Positions 8,491-15,783 of a stretch of 64,000 nt of DNA are shown in pieces. The position numbers and the translations under genes were made by a program. Position 1 is the stretch's first letter; every line of letters starts with the position of its first letter. Origin of the DNA: DAHVFK01 sp963755395 (GTDB lineage Bacteria > Pseudomonadota > Gammaproteobacteria > Burkholderiales > SG8-39). The stretch lies in assembly GCA_963755395.1 (NCBI GenBank), contig CAVWJJ010000002.1, positions 1,364,001 through 1,428,000 on the forward strand, in the 5' to 3' direction. The notes below the pieces were generated by a model. It was not told the DNA's origin. It did no database searches and saw only the letters and a program-made list of their open reading frames with translations.

Positions 8491-8922
8491 TCAGGGCCGG
8501 ATGTACGACCAGCCTTCGGACTGGCGCTTCATGATCTCAATCACGCCGCCGGGCACGACGGTCGCGCCGCCCACGAGGTCGGCCTTGGTGACTTTCATCT
8601 TCTTCATCGTGGTGGCGCAGGCGGCCAGCTCGACGCTGCTGTCGAGCGCGGCGTTGAGGCGCGGGGCCACCTTCGAGTCGGCCTTGAGCATATTCAGCCC
8701 CGGGCCGTAGGCCACGATCTCGATCGTTACCTTGTCTTTGCCCAGCGCCTGCTGCATGTTCTCGGCGTTGTTGAGCGCGAGGTTCCACTTCGCCGGATCG
8801 TTGTCGCTGACCTGAATGACGGCGTGCGTCATCGCTTTTTCCCCCTGCGCCAGCGCCGCGGGGGCGGCGGCGAAGCCGGCCAGGCCGGCAACCAGCGTGA
8901 TTGCTGCAAGTGCTTGTTTCAT
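8491..8922 (-). CDS. Exported DsrE-like protein
   Basis: The 143-residue protein has a Sec signal peptide (about residues 1-26, ending ALAQ) and a DsrE/DsrF-like alpha/beta domain. The domain shows VTIEIVAYGPGLNML, a single conserved cysteine (C102) in AACATTM, and the ending EGWSYIRP. DsrE-fold proteins often bind or relay sulfur through such a cysteine; this one is predicted periplasmic. The start has a good GAGAGGAG site. It is divergent from the ECF sigma gene, and the domain matches the outer part of the neighbouring anti-sigma protein and the gene at 10284-10694, especially at A-C-x-x-T and GW-x-Y-x-R. Function is inferred. Confidence 0.85.
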   Translation of the reverse strand: MKQALAAITLVAGLAGFAAAPAALAQGEKAMTHAVIQVSDNDPAKWNLALNNAENMQQALGKDKVTIEIVAYGPGLNMLKADSKVAPRLNAALDSSVELAACATTMKKMKVTKADLVGGATVVPGGVIEIMKRQSEGWSYIRP

Positions 8923-9002
8923 GGCATCTCCTCTCTGTTCTCTAATAGCCTGCTCGGGCGCAAGAGACGCCCGCGACCCGGATAAGACGCAGACCCTGGC
9001 GC

Positions 9003-9022
9003 GTTTATTCCATGGAATAAAC
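9003..9022. promoter_or_regulatory. 20-bp perfect palindrome between divergent dsrE-like and ECF sigma genes
   Basis: The sequence GTTTATTCCATGGAATAAAC is a perfect inverted repeat. It is AT-rich in a GC-rich background and lies 27 bases upstream of the sigma-factor start and about 80 bases upstream of the divergent dsrE-like start. Perfect symmetry of this length is typical of an operator for a dimeric regulator. Which protein binds it is unknown; a cruciform or RNA hairpin is an alternative. Confidence 0.55.
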
Positions 9023-9048
9023 TGGCCCCCCGGAACGTCATTGGAGGC

Positions 9049-9591
9049 ATGAGGATGAGGGGCCTGTTCGGCGTATCGGCGCAGTTCCGCGCCGGGGTCG
9101 AGGCGCAGCGCGAGCCGCTCTACCGGCTCGGGTATTCCTGGTGCCGGGACGCGGCGCTGGCCGACGACCTGGTGCAGGAAGCGATGCTGCGCGCGCTCGA
9201 CCGCGGGGCGCAGCTCGCCGACGCAAAGCGGCTCAAGGCCTGGCTGTGCGCGATCCTCGCCAACTGCCTCAAGGACCACTACCGGCGCGCGCGCCCGCTC
9301 GAGCCGCTGGACGAGGACATACCGTCGCAAGGCGAGACGCCGGAAAGCGCGAGCGCGAGCGGCCAGCTCGCGGCGCGCGTGCGGGCCGAGGTCGGGCGGC
9401 TGCCGCTCGGCCAGCGCCAGGTGGTGACGCTGGTCGACCTCGAGGGCTTTTCCTACGCCGAGGTGGGCGAGATCCTCGAAGTGCCGATCGGCACCGTGAT
9501 GAGCAGGCTGTGCCGGGCGCGCGAGGCGCTCAGGGCGCGGCTGATCGACTTCGCGGCCGGGCAGGAGAACAAGCTGAGGAGCATCCGATGA
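9049..9591 (+). CDS. ECF RNA polymerase sigma factor
   Basis: The 180-residue protein has the two-domain ECF layout. Region 2 spans about residues 20-85 (LYRLGYSWCRDAALADDLVQ, then LKAWLCAILANCLKDHYRR) and region 4 about 120-170 (LPLGQRQVVTLVDLEGFSYA, then EVPIGTVMSRLCRAREAL). It would direct RNA polymerase to a small regulon when released by its anti-sigma factor. The next gene overlaps it by ATGA and encodes a membrane protein with an anti-sigma-like N-terminus, so the pair is a sigma/anti-sigma module. The start has a GGAGG site five bases upstream. Confidence 0.93.
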   Translation: MRMRGLFGVSAQFRAGVEAQREPLYRLGYSWCRDAALADDLVQEAMLRALDRGAQLADAKRLKAWLCAILANCLKDHYRRARPLEPLDEDIPSQGETPESASASGQLAARVRAEVGRLPLGQRQVVTLVDLEGFSYAEVGEILEVPIGTVMSRLCRAREALRARLIDFAAGQENKLRSIR

Positions 9592-10271
9592 GCCGGGAAC
9601 GGGAAGTTTCGCGCGAGATCCAGAATGCGTTCGTCGACGGCCAGCTCGACGCCGCCGACTGGAGCGCGCTGGTCGAGCGCATGGGCGGCGACGAGGCGCT
9701 GCGGCGCCAGCTGTGCGAGCTGCGCACGCTGAAGGACATGGTCAAGGGCGCCTACGCCGACGCGCGTCCGCGCCGCGCGGCGCCCGCGGCGAACCGGCGG
9801 GGCTGGGCGCTGGTGGCCGGACTCGCGCTGGTGTTCGCGCTGGCGGGCTGGCTCGGGCACGACGCGACCGAGCGCGGCCGCGCCGTGGCGCAGCTGCACG
9901 GAGTGCAGGCCGACGGCATCGTGGTGCACGTTGCCTCGTCGCGCGGCGAGGTGGTCGACACGGCGCTGCAGGAAGTGGAGGACTATCTGCGCGATGCGCG
10001 CGCCGCCGGGCGCAAGGTGAAGGTCGAAATCGTCGCCAACCAGACCGGCATGGACATCCTGCGCAGCGACACGTCGGCCTACGCGAAGCGGCTCGAGCGG
10101 CTGCACGCGGCCTACCCGAACCTGACCTACATCGCCTGCCACCAGACCGCTGACCGGCTGCGCGAGAAGGGCGTGAAGGTCACGCTGCTGCCGGGGGTGC
10201 AGTTCGCGCCCACCGCGCTGGACGAGATCGTCAAGCGCATGCAGCAAGGCTGGGTCTATATCCGGGCCTAA
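9588..10271 (+). CDS. Membrane anti-sigma factor fused to an extracytoplasmic DsrE-like domain
   Basis: Three parts are visible in 227 residues. Residues 1-60 have the anti-sigma pattern (NAFVDGQLD, then leucine-rich helices), without the zinc-binding H-x3-C-x2-C motif. Residues about 73-91 form one membrane helix. Residues 105-227 form a DsrE-like domain with VKVEIVANQTGMDIL, a cysteine at 184 (YIACHQT) and the ending QGWVYIRA. Overlap with the sigma gene implies coupled translation. The outer domain, like the two flanking exported DsrE-like proteins, suggests a periplasmic sensor that sets sigma activity, perhaps responding to sulfur or redox state. The signal is inferred. Confidence 0.85.
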   Translation: MSREREVSREIQNAFVDGQLDAADWSALVERMGGDEALRRQLCELRTLKDMVKGAYADARPRRAAPAANRRGWALVAGLALVFALAGWLGHDATERGRAVAQLHGVQADGIVVHVASSRGEVVDTALQEVEDYLRDARAAGRKVKVEIVANQTGMDILRSDTSAYAKRLERLHAAYPNLTYIACHQTADRLREKGVKVTLLPGVQFAPTALDEIVKRMQQGWVYIRA

Positions 10272-10283
10272 GCGGCCCGCGGT

Positions 10284-10694
10284 TCAAGGCCGCGCGTAGG
10301 CCCAGCCTTCGAGCTCGCGCCGCATGACCTCGGCCAGCCCGGTCTTGACGAACTCGACGCCGCCCAGCATATCGTCGCGGCCGAGCTTCATGCTTGCCAT
10401 CGTGTTCTCGCAGGCCACCACGCGGATGCCCTCGTCGATCACCTCGGTGACCCGGTCGCGCCAGTCCGATTCCGCCTCGAGCATGCGGATCGCCGGCCCG
10501 TAGACGACGATCTCGATCTGCACTTTGTCAGGCCCGAGGTCGTGGCGCACGTTGCGCGCGTTGGCGAGCGCGAGGCCCCACACCTTCGGGTTTTCGTCGC
10601 TGATCTGGATCAGCAGGCGCTGCGGCCTGTCCTGCGCGAGGGCAGGGGCAGCGATGGCCGCGCCGAGCAGCGCGGCGACGAGCAGGATTCGCAT
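10284..10694 (-). CDS. Exported DsrE-like protein
   Basis: This 136-residue protein is a paralogue-like relative of the gene at 8491-8922. It has a signal peptide (about residues 1-21, ending PALAQ), the core VQIEIVVYGPAIRML, a cysteine at 95 in VVACENTM, and the ending EGWAYARP. ATG 10694 is preferred over an upstream TTG because the GGAGG site then has normal spacing. It is convergent with the anti-sigma gene 13 bases away and lies 34 bases downstream of the PilZ gene, perhaps in one operon with it. The flanking position suggests a partner of the DsrE-type sensor. Confidence 0.85.
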   Translation of the reverse strand: MRILLVAALLGAAIAAPALAQDRPQRLLIQISDENPKVWGLALANARNVRHDLGPDKVQIEIVVYGPAIRMLEAESDWRDRVTEVIDEGIRVVACENTMASMKLGRDDMLGGVEFVKTGLAEVMRRELEGWAYARP

Positions 10695-10728
10695 GGCGCA
10701 CAATCCTCCGGGTGTCGTGACGGGCGCA

Positions 10729-11454
10729 TTATGCGTCTTCCTCGAGCGCCCGGCCGGTCACCTGACGCACCAGAGCCTTGAGCGCCGCCGGCGGATCGAC
10801 GAAGCGGCAGCCCGCGCGCCGCGCGCGGCGGCCGTCCTTGAGCCGCACCGGCTCCGAGTACCTGACTTCCATGTCGACGCTCACCTGTCCGAGCGCAGGG
10901 TGCTCGATGATGCAGCCCTTGAGCACGGTGCCGGGCTCGAGCGTGATGGCGGGGTGGTAGAGCAGCATGGCGATCCCGGCCGGGCTGATGTCGACCACGT
11001 GCGCGTCGAACGACATCACGCCGGCGGCGTCGGCCAGGCATTGCAGCGGCAGGTCGCGTACCGGCGCGGAGCGCTTTTCGCTCCTTCGCTGGTGGCCGGA
11101 CATCAGCTCGGGGTAGCGCAAGCGGATCGCTTCCTGCGCGCCGTGGCGAAACAGGCTCGGCTCGGCGGCGACGAATTCGACCTGCCAGGCGGCCAGCGCG
11201 CAGGTGAAGACGCAGCGCGGGCGCGCGAGCAGCGCGGCGTCGGCCGCTCGGTCGCCGCTGCGGCCGACGACGATGAACTGCATCTGCGGATCGATCCAAA
11301 GCAGGCGCGACAGGAAGGGCGGCTTGCCGCCTTCCACGCTCACGCTCACCGCCTCGCCACGGTCGCGCAGCGCCACCAGCACGCGCATGATCTCGGCCGG
11401 CGATTTCGTCAGCAGTCCGGTATCGGACGGCGGGACTCGAACACCGGACTTCAT
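10729..11454 (-). CDS. YcgR-like protein with N-terminal YcgR domain and C-terminal PilZ domain
   Basis: The 241-residue protein has an N-terminal YcgR-type domain (about residues 10-110) and a PilZ domain (about 120-235). The c-di-GMP-binding pattern is present: an RxxxR in RRSEKR and DISPAG, matching D/N-x-S-x-x-G. YcgR proteins act as flagellar brakes when c-di-GMP is high. No motility genes are nearby, so it may act elsewhere. ATG 11454 is chosen because it has a GAGGTG site and starts the family homology; the frame is open further upstream but that part is low-complexity and runs into the CpxR-type box. Confidence 0.85.
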   Translation of the reverse strand: MKSGVRVPPSDTGLLTKSPAEIMRVLVALRDRGEAVSVSVEGGKPPFLSRLLWIDPQMQFIVVGRSGDRAADAALLARPRCVFTCALAAWQVEFVAAEPSLFRHGAQEAIRLRYPELMSGHQRRSEKRSAPVRDLPLQCLADAAGVMSFDAHVVDISPAGIAMLLYHPAITLEPGTVLKGCIIEHPALGQVSVDMEVRYSEPVRLKDGRRARRAGCRFVDPPAALKALVRQVTGRALEEDA

Positions 11455-11478
11455 TGCGGCGCACCTCGCGTGCCCGGG

Positions 11479-11493
11479 TTTACGTAACTTTAC
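11479..11493 (-). promoter_or_regulatory. CpxR-box-like site upstream of the Spy/CpxP-like operon
   Basis: On the minus strand this reads GTAAAGTTACGTAAA, an exact match to the CpxR consensus GTAAA-N5-GTAAA known from Enterobacteria. It lies 68 bases before a Spy/CpxP-like gene that is followed by a response regulator and a sensor kinase, the arrangement expected for autoregulation. It is also close to the start of the divergent PilZ gene. Binding by the local regulator is inferred. Confidence 0.6.
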
Positions 11494-11560
11494 GCTAGGG
11501 AGAAGGCACGCTAACGGGCAGAGTGCACACTCCGGACGTTGCGATAACCAAGGAGCAGTC

Positions 11561-12076
11561 ATGAAAGACAACGCACAGCAAACCCCGCGGCGCCGGTTTT
11601 TCCGCCGGGCCGCGATCGCCGGCGCGTTTGCCGGCCTGGGTGGGCTCGGCCTGGGCGCCTTTGCCCGCGGCCGCGGTGGCCCCGGCGGCTGGAGCGGCGC
11701 AGCGCTGGACCCGGCCGAGCTCGACCAGCGGCTGGACCGCATGCTGAAGCACCTTTACGTCGAAATCGACGCCACTCCGGAGCAGCAGCAGAAGCTCGGG
11801 CCGATCGTCAAAAGCGCGGCCAAGGACCTGATGCCGATGCGCAAGGAAATGCGCGCGGCGCGTTTGAAGGCGATGGACCTGTTCACCCGCGATCATGTCG
11901 ACCGCGCGGCGTTCGAGAAGCTGCGAGCGGAGCAGATGGCGCTCGCGGATCGGGCCTCGAAGCGCCTGACCGAGGCACTGGCCGACGCCGCAGAGGTGCT
12001 GACGCCGCTGCAGCGCAAGCTCCTGTCGGAGCGTATGCACCGCTTCGGCGGTCGTCGCTGGCACGGCAGGGGATAG
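11561..12076 (+). CDS. Spy/CpxP-like periplasmic protein with Tat-like signal
   Basis: The 171-residue protein begins with a basic stretch RRRFFRR and a hydrophobic segment (about residues 10-35), so a Tat-type signal is likely. The mature part is helical and carries two LTxxQ-type motifs of the Spy/CpxP family (ATPEQQQKL near residue 69 and LTPLQRKLL near 150). Such proteins act as periplasmic chaperones or as stress-signal dampers for a CpxA-like kinase. It is first in an operon with the response regulator (13 bases) and kinase, and a CpxR-type box lies upstream. It has an AAGGAG site. Confidence 0.82.
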   Translation: MKDNAQQTPRRRFFRRAAIAGAFAGLGGLGLGAFARGRGGPGGWSGAALDPAELDQRLDRMLKHLYVEIDATPEQQQKLGPIVKSAAKDLMPMRKEMRAARLKAMDLFTRDHVDRAAFEKLRAEQMALADRASKRLTEALADAAEVLTPLQRKLLSERMHRFGGRRWHGRG

Positions 12077-12077
12077 G

Positions 12078-12089
12078 TAAACTGCGCGC
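12078..12089 (+). promoter_or_regulatory. -10-like hexamer six bases before a GTG start (possible leaderless promoter)
   Basis: TAAACT ends six bases before the response-regulator GTG, with no ribosome-binding site between. If it is a -10 element, transcription would begin at or next to the start codon. No convincing -35 is seen. The regulator may therefore have its own promoter besides the operon promoter. Confidence 0.35.
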
Positions 12090-12776
12090 GTGGCCGCGCG
12101 CATCCTGCTGATCGAAGACGACCCCCGCCTGGCCGAGATGGTGTCGGAATATCTCGGCCAGGCGGGTTTTCGCGTGTCCGTTGCCGGCAGCGGCAACGAA
12201 GGGCTGGAGCGGCTCGCGCGCGAGCCGTTCGACGCGCTGGTGCTGGACCTCACCCTGCCCGACATCGACGGGCTCGAGGTCTGCCGCCAGCTGCGCGCGC
12301 GCGCCGACACGCCGGTGCTGATGCTCACCGCGCGCGGCGACGCGATGGACCGCGTGGTCGGGCTCGAGCTCGGCGCCGATGATTATCTTCCCAAGCCGTT
12401 CGAGCCGCGCGAGCTGCTTGCGCGGCTGCGCGCCATCCTGCGCCGGCGCAGCGGCGCCGAGGCCGGGGACGTGCTGCGTTTCGGCCGAGTCGAGATCGAC
12501 CGCGGCGCCCGCGCGCTGCGCCTGGACGGTGCCGAGCGCCCCCTGACCGGCTACCAGTTCGCGCTGCTGCTGGCGCTGGCGGAGAACGCCGGCAGGGTGA
12601 TGTCGCGCGACGCGCTCATGGATCGCCTCAAGGGCGAGCCGCTCGAGGCCTTCGATCGCTCGATCGACGTTCACGTGTCGCGCATCCGCCAGGCGCTGGA
12701 GGACGATTCGAAGCATCCGCGCCGCATTCTCACCGTGCGCGGCGCCGGCTACGTGTTCGCCAAGGCCCAGGACTGA
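12090..12776 (+). CDS. OmpR/PhoB-family response regulator (CpxR-like)
   Basis: The 228-residue protein has a receiver domain (residues 3-115) with acidic pocket E9-D10-D11, phospho-acceptor D53 in LVLDLTLPDIDG, and the K of LPKPFEP. A winged-helix DNA-binding domain follows (about 130-228) with the OmpR-type end IHVSRIRQAL-like helix and RTVRGAGYVF-like wing. The start is GTG with a weak upstream context. Its stop overlaps the kinase ATG by one base. Together with the Spy-like gene and the upstream CpxR-type box, the context suggests an envelope-stress CpxRA-like system. Confidence 0.92.
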   Translation: MAARILLIEDDPRLAEMVSEYLGQAGFRVSVAGSGNEGLERLAREPFDALVLDLTLPDIDGLEVCRQLRARADTPVLMLTARGDAMDRVVGLELGADDYLPKPFEPRELLARLRAILRRRSGAEAGDVLRFGRVEIDRGARALRLDGAERPLTGYQFALLLALAENAGRVMSRDALMDRLKGEPLEAFDRSIDVHVSRIRQALEDDSKHPRRILTVRGAGYVFAKAQD

Positions 12777-14023
12777 TGCGACGGCTATATCTGCGCATCT
12801 ACCTGGCGGTGGTCGCCAGCCTGGCGGTGTTCGCGCTCGCCGCGGGATTCCTCTGGCGCCAGTTCGCCGACACCGGCATCGTGCGGCCGGCCACCGAGAT
12901 GGCCGCGGTGCTGGCGCAGAGCGCGCTGCCTCCGGCGCAGGCACCGCTCGCCGCGCAACAGGCCGCGCTGGAGCGCCTTGCGGCCGGGCTGCATGCCGAC
13001 GTCACGCTGTTCGGCGCCGACAATACGGCGCAGGCCTGGGTCGGCGAGGCGCTGGCGGCGCCGGGCGCGGAGCGCAGCGAAAGCGGCTGGCTGCGCCGGC
13101 ACGCTGGGGCGCCGACCTGGGGCCTGAAGCTGGCCGACGGTCGCTGGCTGGTGGCGCGCGTGCCGCGCACCAGGCGCCATCCGGCGTGGGGACTTTTCTT
13201 CACCCTGGCCATGCTCGCGCTCGGCGTCGGCGTGGGCGCCTATCCCGTGGTGCGACGCCTGACCCGGCGCCTGGAGAACCTGCAGGCGGGCGTCGAGTCG
13301 CTCGGCGGCGGCGATCTGGCGGCGCGGGTCAAGGTCGAGGGCGGCGACGAGGTGGCGCGCCTGGCGGAGAGCTTCAACCGCGCCGCGGCGCGCATCGAGC
13401 AGCTTCTGGCCGCGCACAAGGCGCTGCTCGCCAACGCCTCGCACGAGCTGCGCACGCCGCTGACCCGCATTCGCATGGCGCTCGAGCTGATTAAGGATGG
13501 CGCCGAGCCGAAGAGGAAGCTTCAGCTCGAGCAGGACATCGCCGAGCTCGACGCGCTTATCGACGAGATTCTGCTCGCCAGCCGGCTCGACGCGGTGCAG
13601 GCGCGCGAGGCCGACGAGGAGGTCGACCTGCTCGCGCTCGCGGCCGAGGAGTGCGCGCGCTACGAGGGCTCCGAGCTGCACGGCGAGCCGGTCGTGCTGC
13701 GCGGCGATCCGCGCCTGCTGCGGCGGATGCTGCGCAACCTTCTGGAAAATGCCGCCCGCCACGGCGCGCCGCCGGTCGAGGTGCGCGTCGGACGCGGGGC
13801 GCGCGCGGCCGAGATCGCGGTCTGCGATCGCGGGCCCGGCGTGCCGCAGGCCGACCGCGAGCGAGTGTTCGAGCCGTTCTTCCGCCGCCCCGGCGGCAGG
13901 GAGCGCGCCGGCGCGGGCCTTGGGCTCGCCCTGGTGCGCCAGATCGCGCGCCGGCACGGCGGGGACGCGCATTGCCTGCCGCGCGATGGCGGCGGCAGCT
14001 GCTTCGTCGTGGAGCTGGCCTAG
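12776..14023 (+). CDS. Membrane sensor histidine kinase (CpxA/EnvZ-like)
   Basis: The 415-residue kinase has an N-terminal helix (about 5-25), a periplasmic region of roughly 115 residues, a second helix (about 138-160), a HAMP linker, and an H-box with H223 in NASHELRTPLTRI. The ATPase domain shows an N-box (LRNLLENAARHGAP), a G1 box (CDRGPGVP) and a G2 box (GAGLGLALVRQ). It would phosphorylate the preceding regulator. The modest periplasmic domain fits control by the Spy/CpxP-like protein of the same operon. It ends in a four-base convergent overlap with the next gene. Confidence 0.92.
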   Translation: MRRLYLRIYLAVVASLAVFALAAGFLWRQFADTGIVRPATEMAAVLAQSALPPAQAPLAAQQAALERLAAGLHADVTLFGADNTAQAWVGEALAAPGAERSESGWLRRHAGAPTWGLKLADGRWLVARVPRTRRHPAWGLFFTLAMLALGVGVGAYPVVRRLTRRLENLQAGVESLGGGDLAARVKVEGGDEVARLAESFNRAAARIEQLLAAHKALLANASHELRTPLTRIRMALELIKDGAEPKRKLQLEQDIAELDALIDEILLASRLDAVQAREADEEVDLLALAAEECARYEGSELHGEPVVLRGDPRLLRRMLRNLLENAARHGAPPVEVRVGRGARAAEIAVCDRGPGVPQADRERVFEPFFRRPGGRERAGAGLGLALVRQIARRHGGDAHCLPRDGGGSCFVVELA

Positions 14024-14799
14024 CGCGCGACGGCGAACTCGAACTCCGCCACCAGCACATGATGGTCCGAGGCCGGCGTCGGATGCACCGCGTGGTCGAG
14101 AGCGCGCAGCCCCGAGTTGTAGAAGATGTGATCGAGCACGTAGGGGTGCCGGCGCCAGGTGTACTCCTGCGTTTGCACCGGGCGGAAACCGGCGCGCGAG
14201 AACTGCCGCACCAGCGACTCGTGCTTGCGCACGTTGAAGTCGCCCCCGATCAGCGCCGGACCTTGCGCCTTGGCGATCTGCTCCAGCACCAGCTTGCGCT
14301 GCGCCTCATGTATTTCGCTGCTCGATTTGAGCATGAAGAAGGCGAGCAGGTGGGTGTTGAACACGAACAGCTTGCGACCCTCGATCATCGTCGCGGCGCC
14401 GATCAGGAGCCGGTCGGTCGGGGTCAGTTTCTTGCCCTGGAACTCGAACTCGATCGGCGGCGAAGGCAGGTCCCAGTGGCGCTGCTCGCGCAGGGGCGTC
14501 TTGGACAGGATCGCCAACCCGACCCCGAACGGCAGCTCGCGCGGATCGGCCTTCGGATAGTGGAAGCAGCCGTCGTAGTGCGGGAACTCCGCGCGCAGCC
14601 GGGTATAGTTCGGCGGCGGATCCGACTGGGCGCCGCCTGGCCGGGCCTGCTCGACTTCCTGCAGCAGCACGACGTCCGCGTCGCGCTTGCGGATCTCGGC
14701 AATCGTCCGCTCGAGCTCGATCGGCGCGTGATCCGGATTGGATTCGCGCCAGATCCGCCCGAATTGCATGTTGAACTGGACGACCCTGAATTTGCTCAT
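14020..14799 (-). CDS. Endonuclease/exonuclease/phosphatase (EEP) family protein
   Basis: The 259-residue protein has the EEP hydrolase motifs in order: N-terminal VVQFNMQFG, VVLLQEVE (metal-binding Glu), FNTHLLAF, GGDFNVR, and a C-terminal SDHHVLVAEF with the catalytic His. The family includes DNases and phosphodiesterases acting on nucleic acids, phospholipids or inositol phosphates, so the substrate is not known. No signal peptide is seen. It is divergent from the metallo-hydrolase gene with about 60 bases between the starts. Confidence 0.87.
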   Translation of the reverse strand: MSKFRVVQFNMQFGRIWRESNPDHAPIELERTIAEIRKRDADVVLLQEVEQARPGGAQSDPPPNYTRLRAEFPHYDGCFHYPKADPRELPFGVGLAILSKTPLREQRHWDLPSPPIEFEFQGKKLTPTDRLLIGAATMIEGRKLFVFNTHLLAFFMLKSSSEIHEAQRKLVLEQIAKAQGPALIGGDFNVRKHESLVRQFSRAGFRPVQTQEYTWRRHPYVLDHIFYNSGLRALDHAVHPTPASDHHVLVAEFEFAVAR

Positions 14800-14859
14800 G
14801 AGCTAAGGGGCAGCCCCCCGTTTTGGGCCACTGTACCAAAATACGGCACACGACACGCG

Positions 14860-15783
14860 ATGCGATACTCGAATCTCGACGGCCACAAGGTCGGCGGCAG
14901 CCTGCTGCGGGTACTGAAGTGGAAGGCCGGTTGGCACGATGAGAAGCGCCCTCCGGCGCCGATGACCGGGGTTCCGGTGCCGGTACAGGCGAACGACGGC
15001 CGGGAATTGCGCAAGGCGGCGGCCGACGCGCTGACATGGGTTGGGCACGCGAGCTTCCTGGTCCAGCTCGGCGGCAGCAGCGCGCTGATCGACCCGGTCA
15101 TGTCGCCGGCGCTGGTGGGCGGCCTGATCCCGCGCAACGTGGCGCCGGGGCTCGGCTGGCAGGCGCTGCCGAAGATCGACCTGGTGCTGGTCACGCACAA
15201 CCACCGCGACCACATGGACGCGCCGACGCTCAGGCGGCTCGGGCCGGACCCGGTTTACGTCGTGCCGCAGGGCCTGGGGCGCTGGTTCGCTCGCGCCGGC
15301 CTGCCCCGGGTGGTCGAGATGGCATGGTGGCAGCGCGAGCGGATCGCGGGCCTGGACCTGACTTTCGTCCCCGCCGAGCACTGGAGCCGGCGCGGGCTGC
15401 TCGACACCAACGAGTCCTGGTGGGGCGGCTACGTGATCGAGCGCGGCGGGCTGCGCGTATACCACTCGGGCGACACGGCCTGGTTCGACGGCTTCGCGCT
15501 CATCGGCGAGAAGTGCGGCGCGATCGACGCTGCGATGCTGCCGATCGGTGCCTATGCGCCGCGCTGGTTCATGCAGCGGCAGCACATGGATCCCTTCGAC
15601 GCGGTGCGCGCCTTCGCCGCACTCGGCGCGCGGCGCTTCGTGGCCATGCACTGGGGCACTTTCAAGCTGACTGACGAGGACCTGGCCGAGCCGCCGCGGC
15701 TGCTGGCCGAGGCCTGGCAGCGCGGGAACATGCCGCAGCAGCGCCTCGCCGTTCCCGCGATCGGACAGACACTGCTGCTCTAG
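14860..15783 (+). CDS. MBL-fold metal-dependent hydrolase (NAPE-PLD/UlaG-like)
   Basis: The 307-residue protein has a metallo-beta-lactamase fold. Its zinc motif is THNHRDHMD, preceded by WVGHASFLVQL and followed by YHSGDTAWF and a late AMHWGTFKL. This arrangement is typical of the N-acyl-phosphatidylethanolamine phospholipase D/UlaG-like group of bacterial enzymes, whose substrates are mostly unknown. ATG 14860 begins the family homology; upstream frame extension lies in the divergent promoter region. It ends in a four-base convergent overlap with the next gene. Confidence 0.87.
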   Translation: MRYSNLDGHKVGGSLLRVLKWKAGWHDEKRPPAPMTGVPVPVQANDGRELRKAAADALTWVGHASFLVQLGGSSALIDPVMSPALVGGLIPRNVAPGLGWQALPKIDLVLVTHNHRDHMDAPTLRRLGPDPVYVVPQGLGRWFARAGLPRVVEMAWWQRERIAGLDLTFVPAEHWSRRGLLDTNESWWGGYVIERGGLRVYHSGDTAWFDGFALIGEKCGAIDAAMLPIGAYAPRWFMQRQHMDPFDAVRAFAALGARRFVAMHWGTFKLTDEDLAEPPRLLAEAWQRGNMPQQRLAVPAIGQTLLL

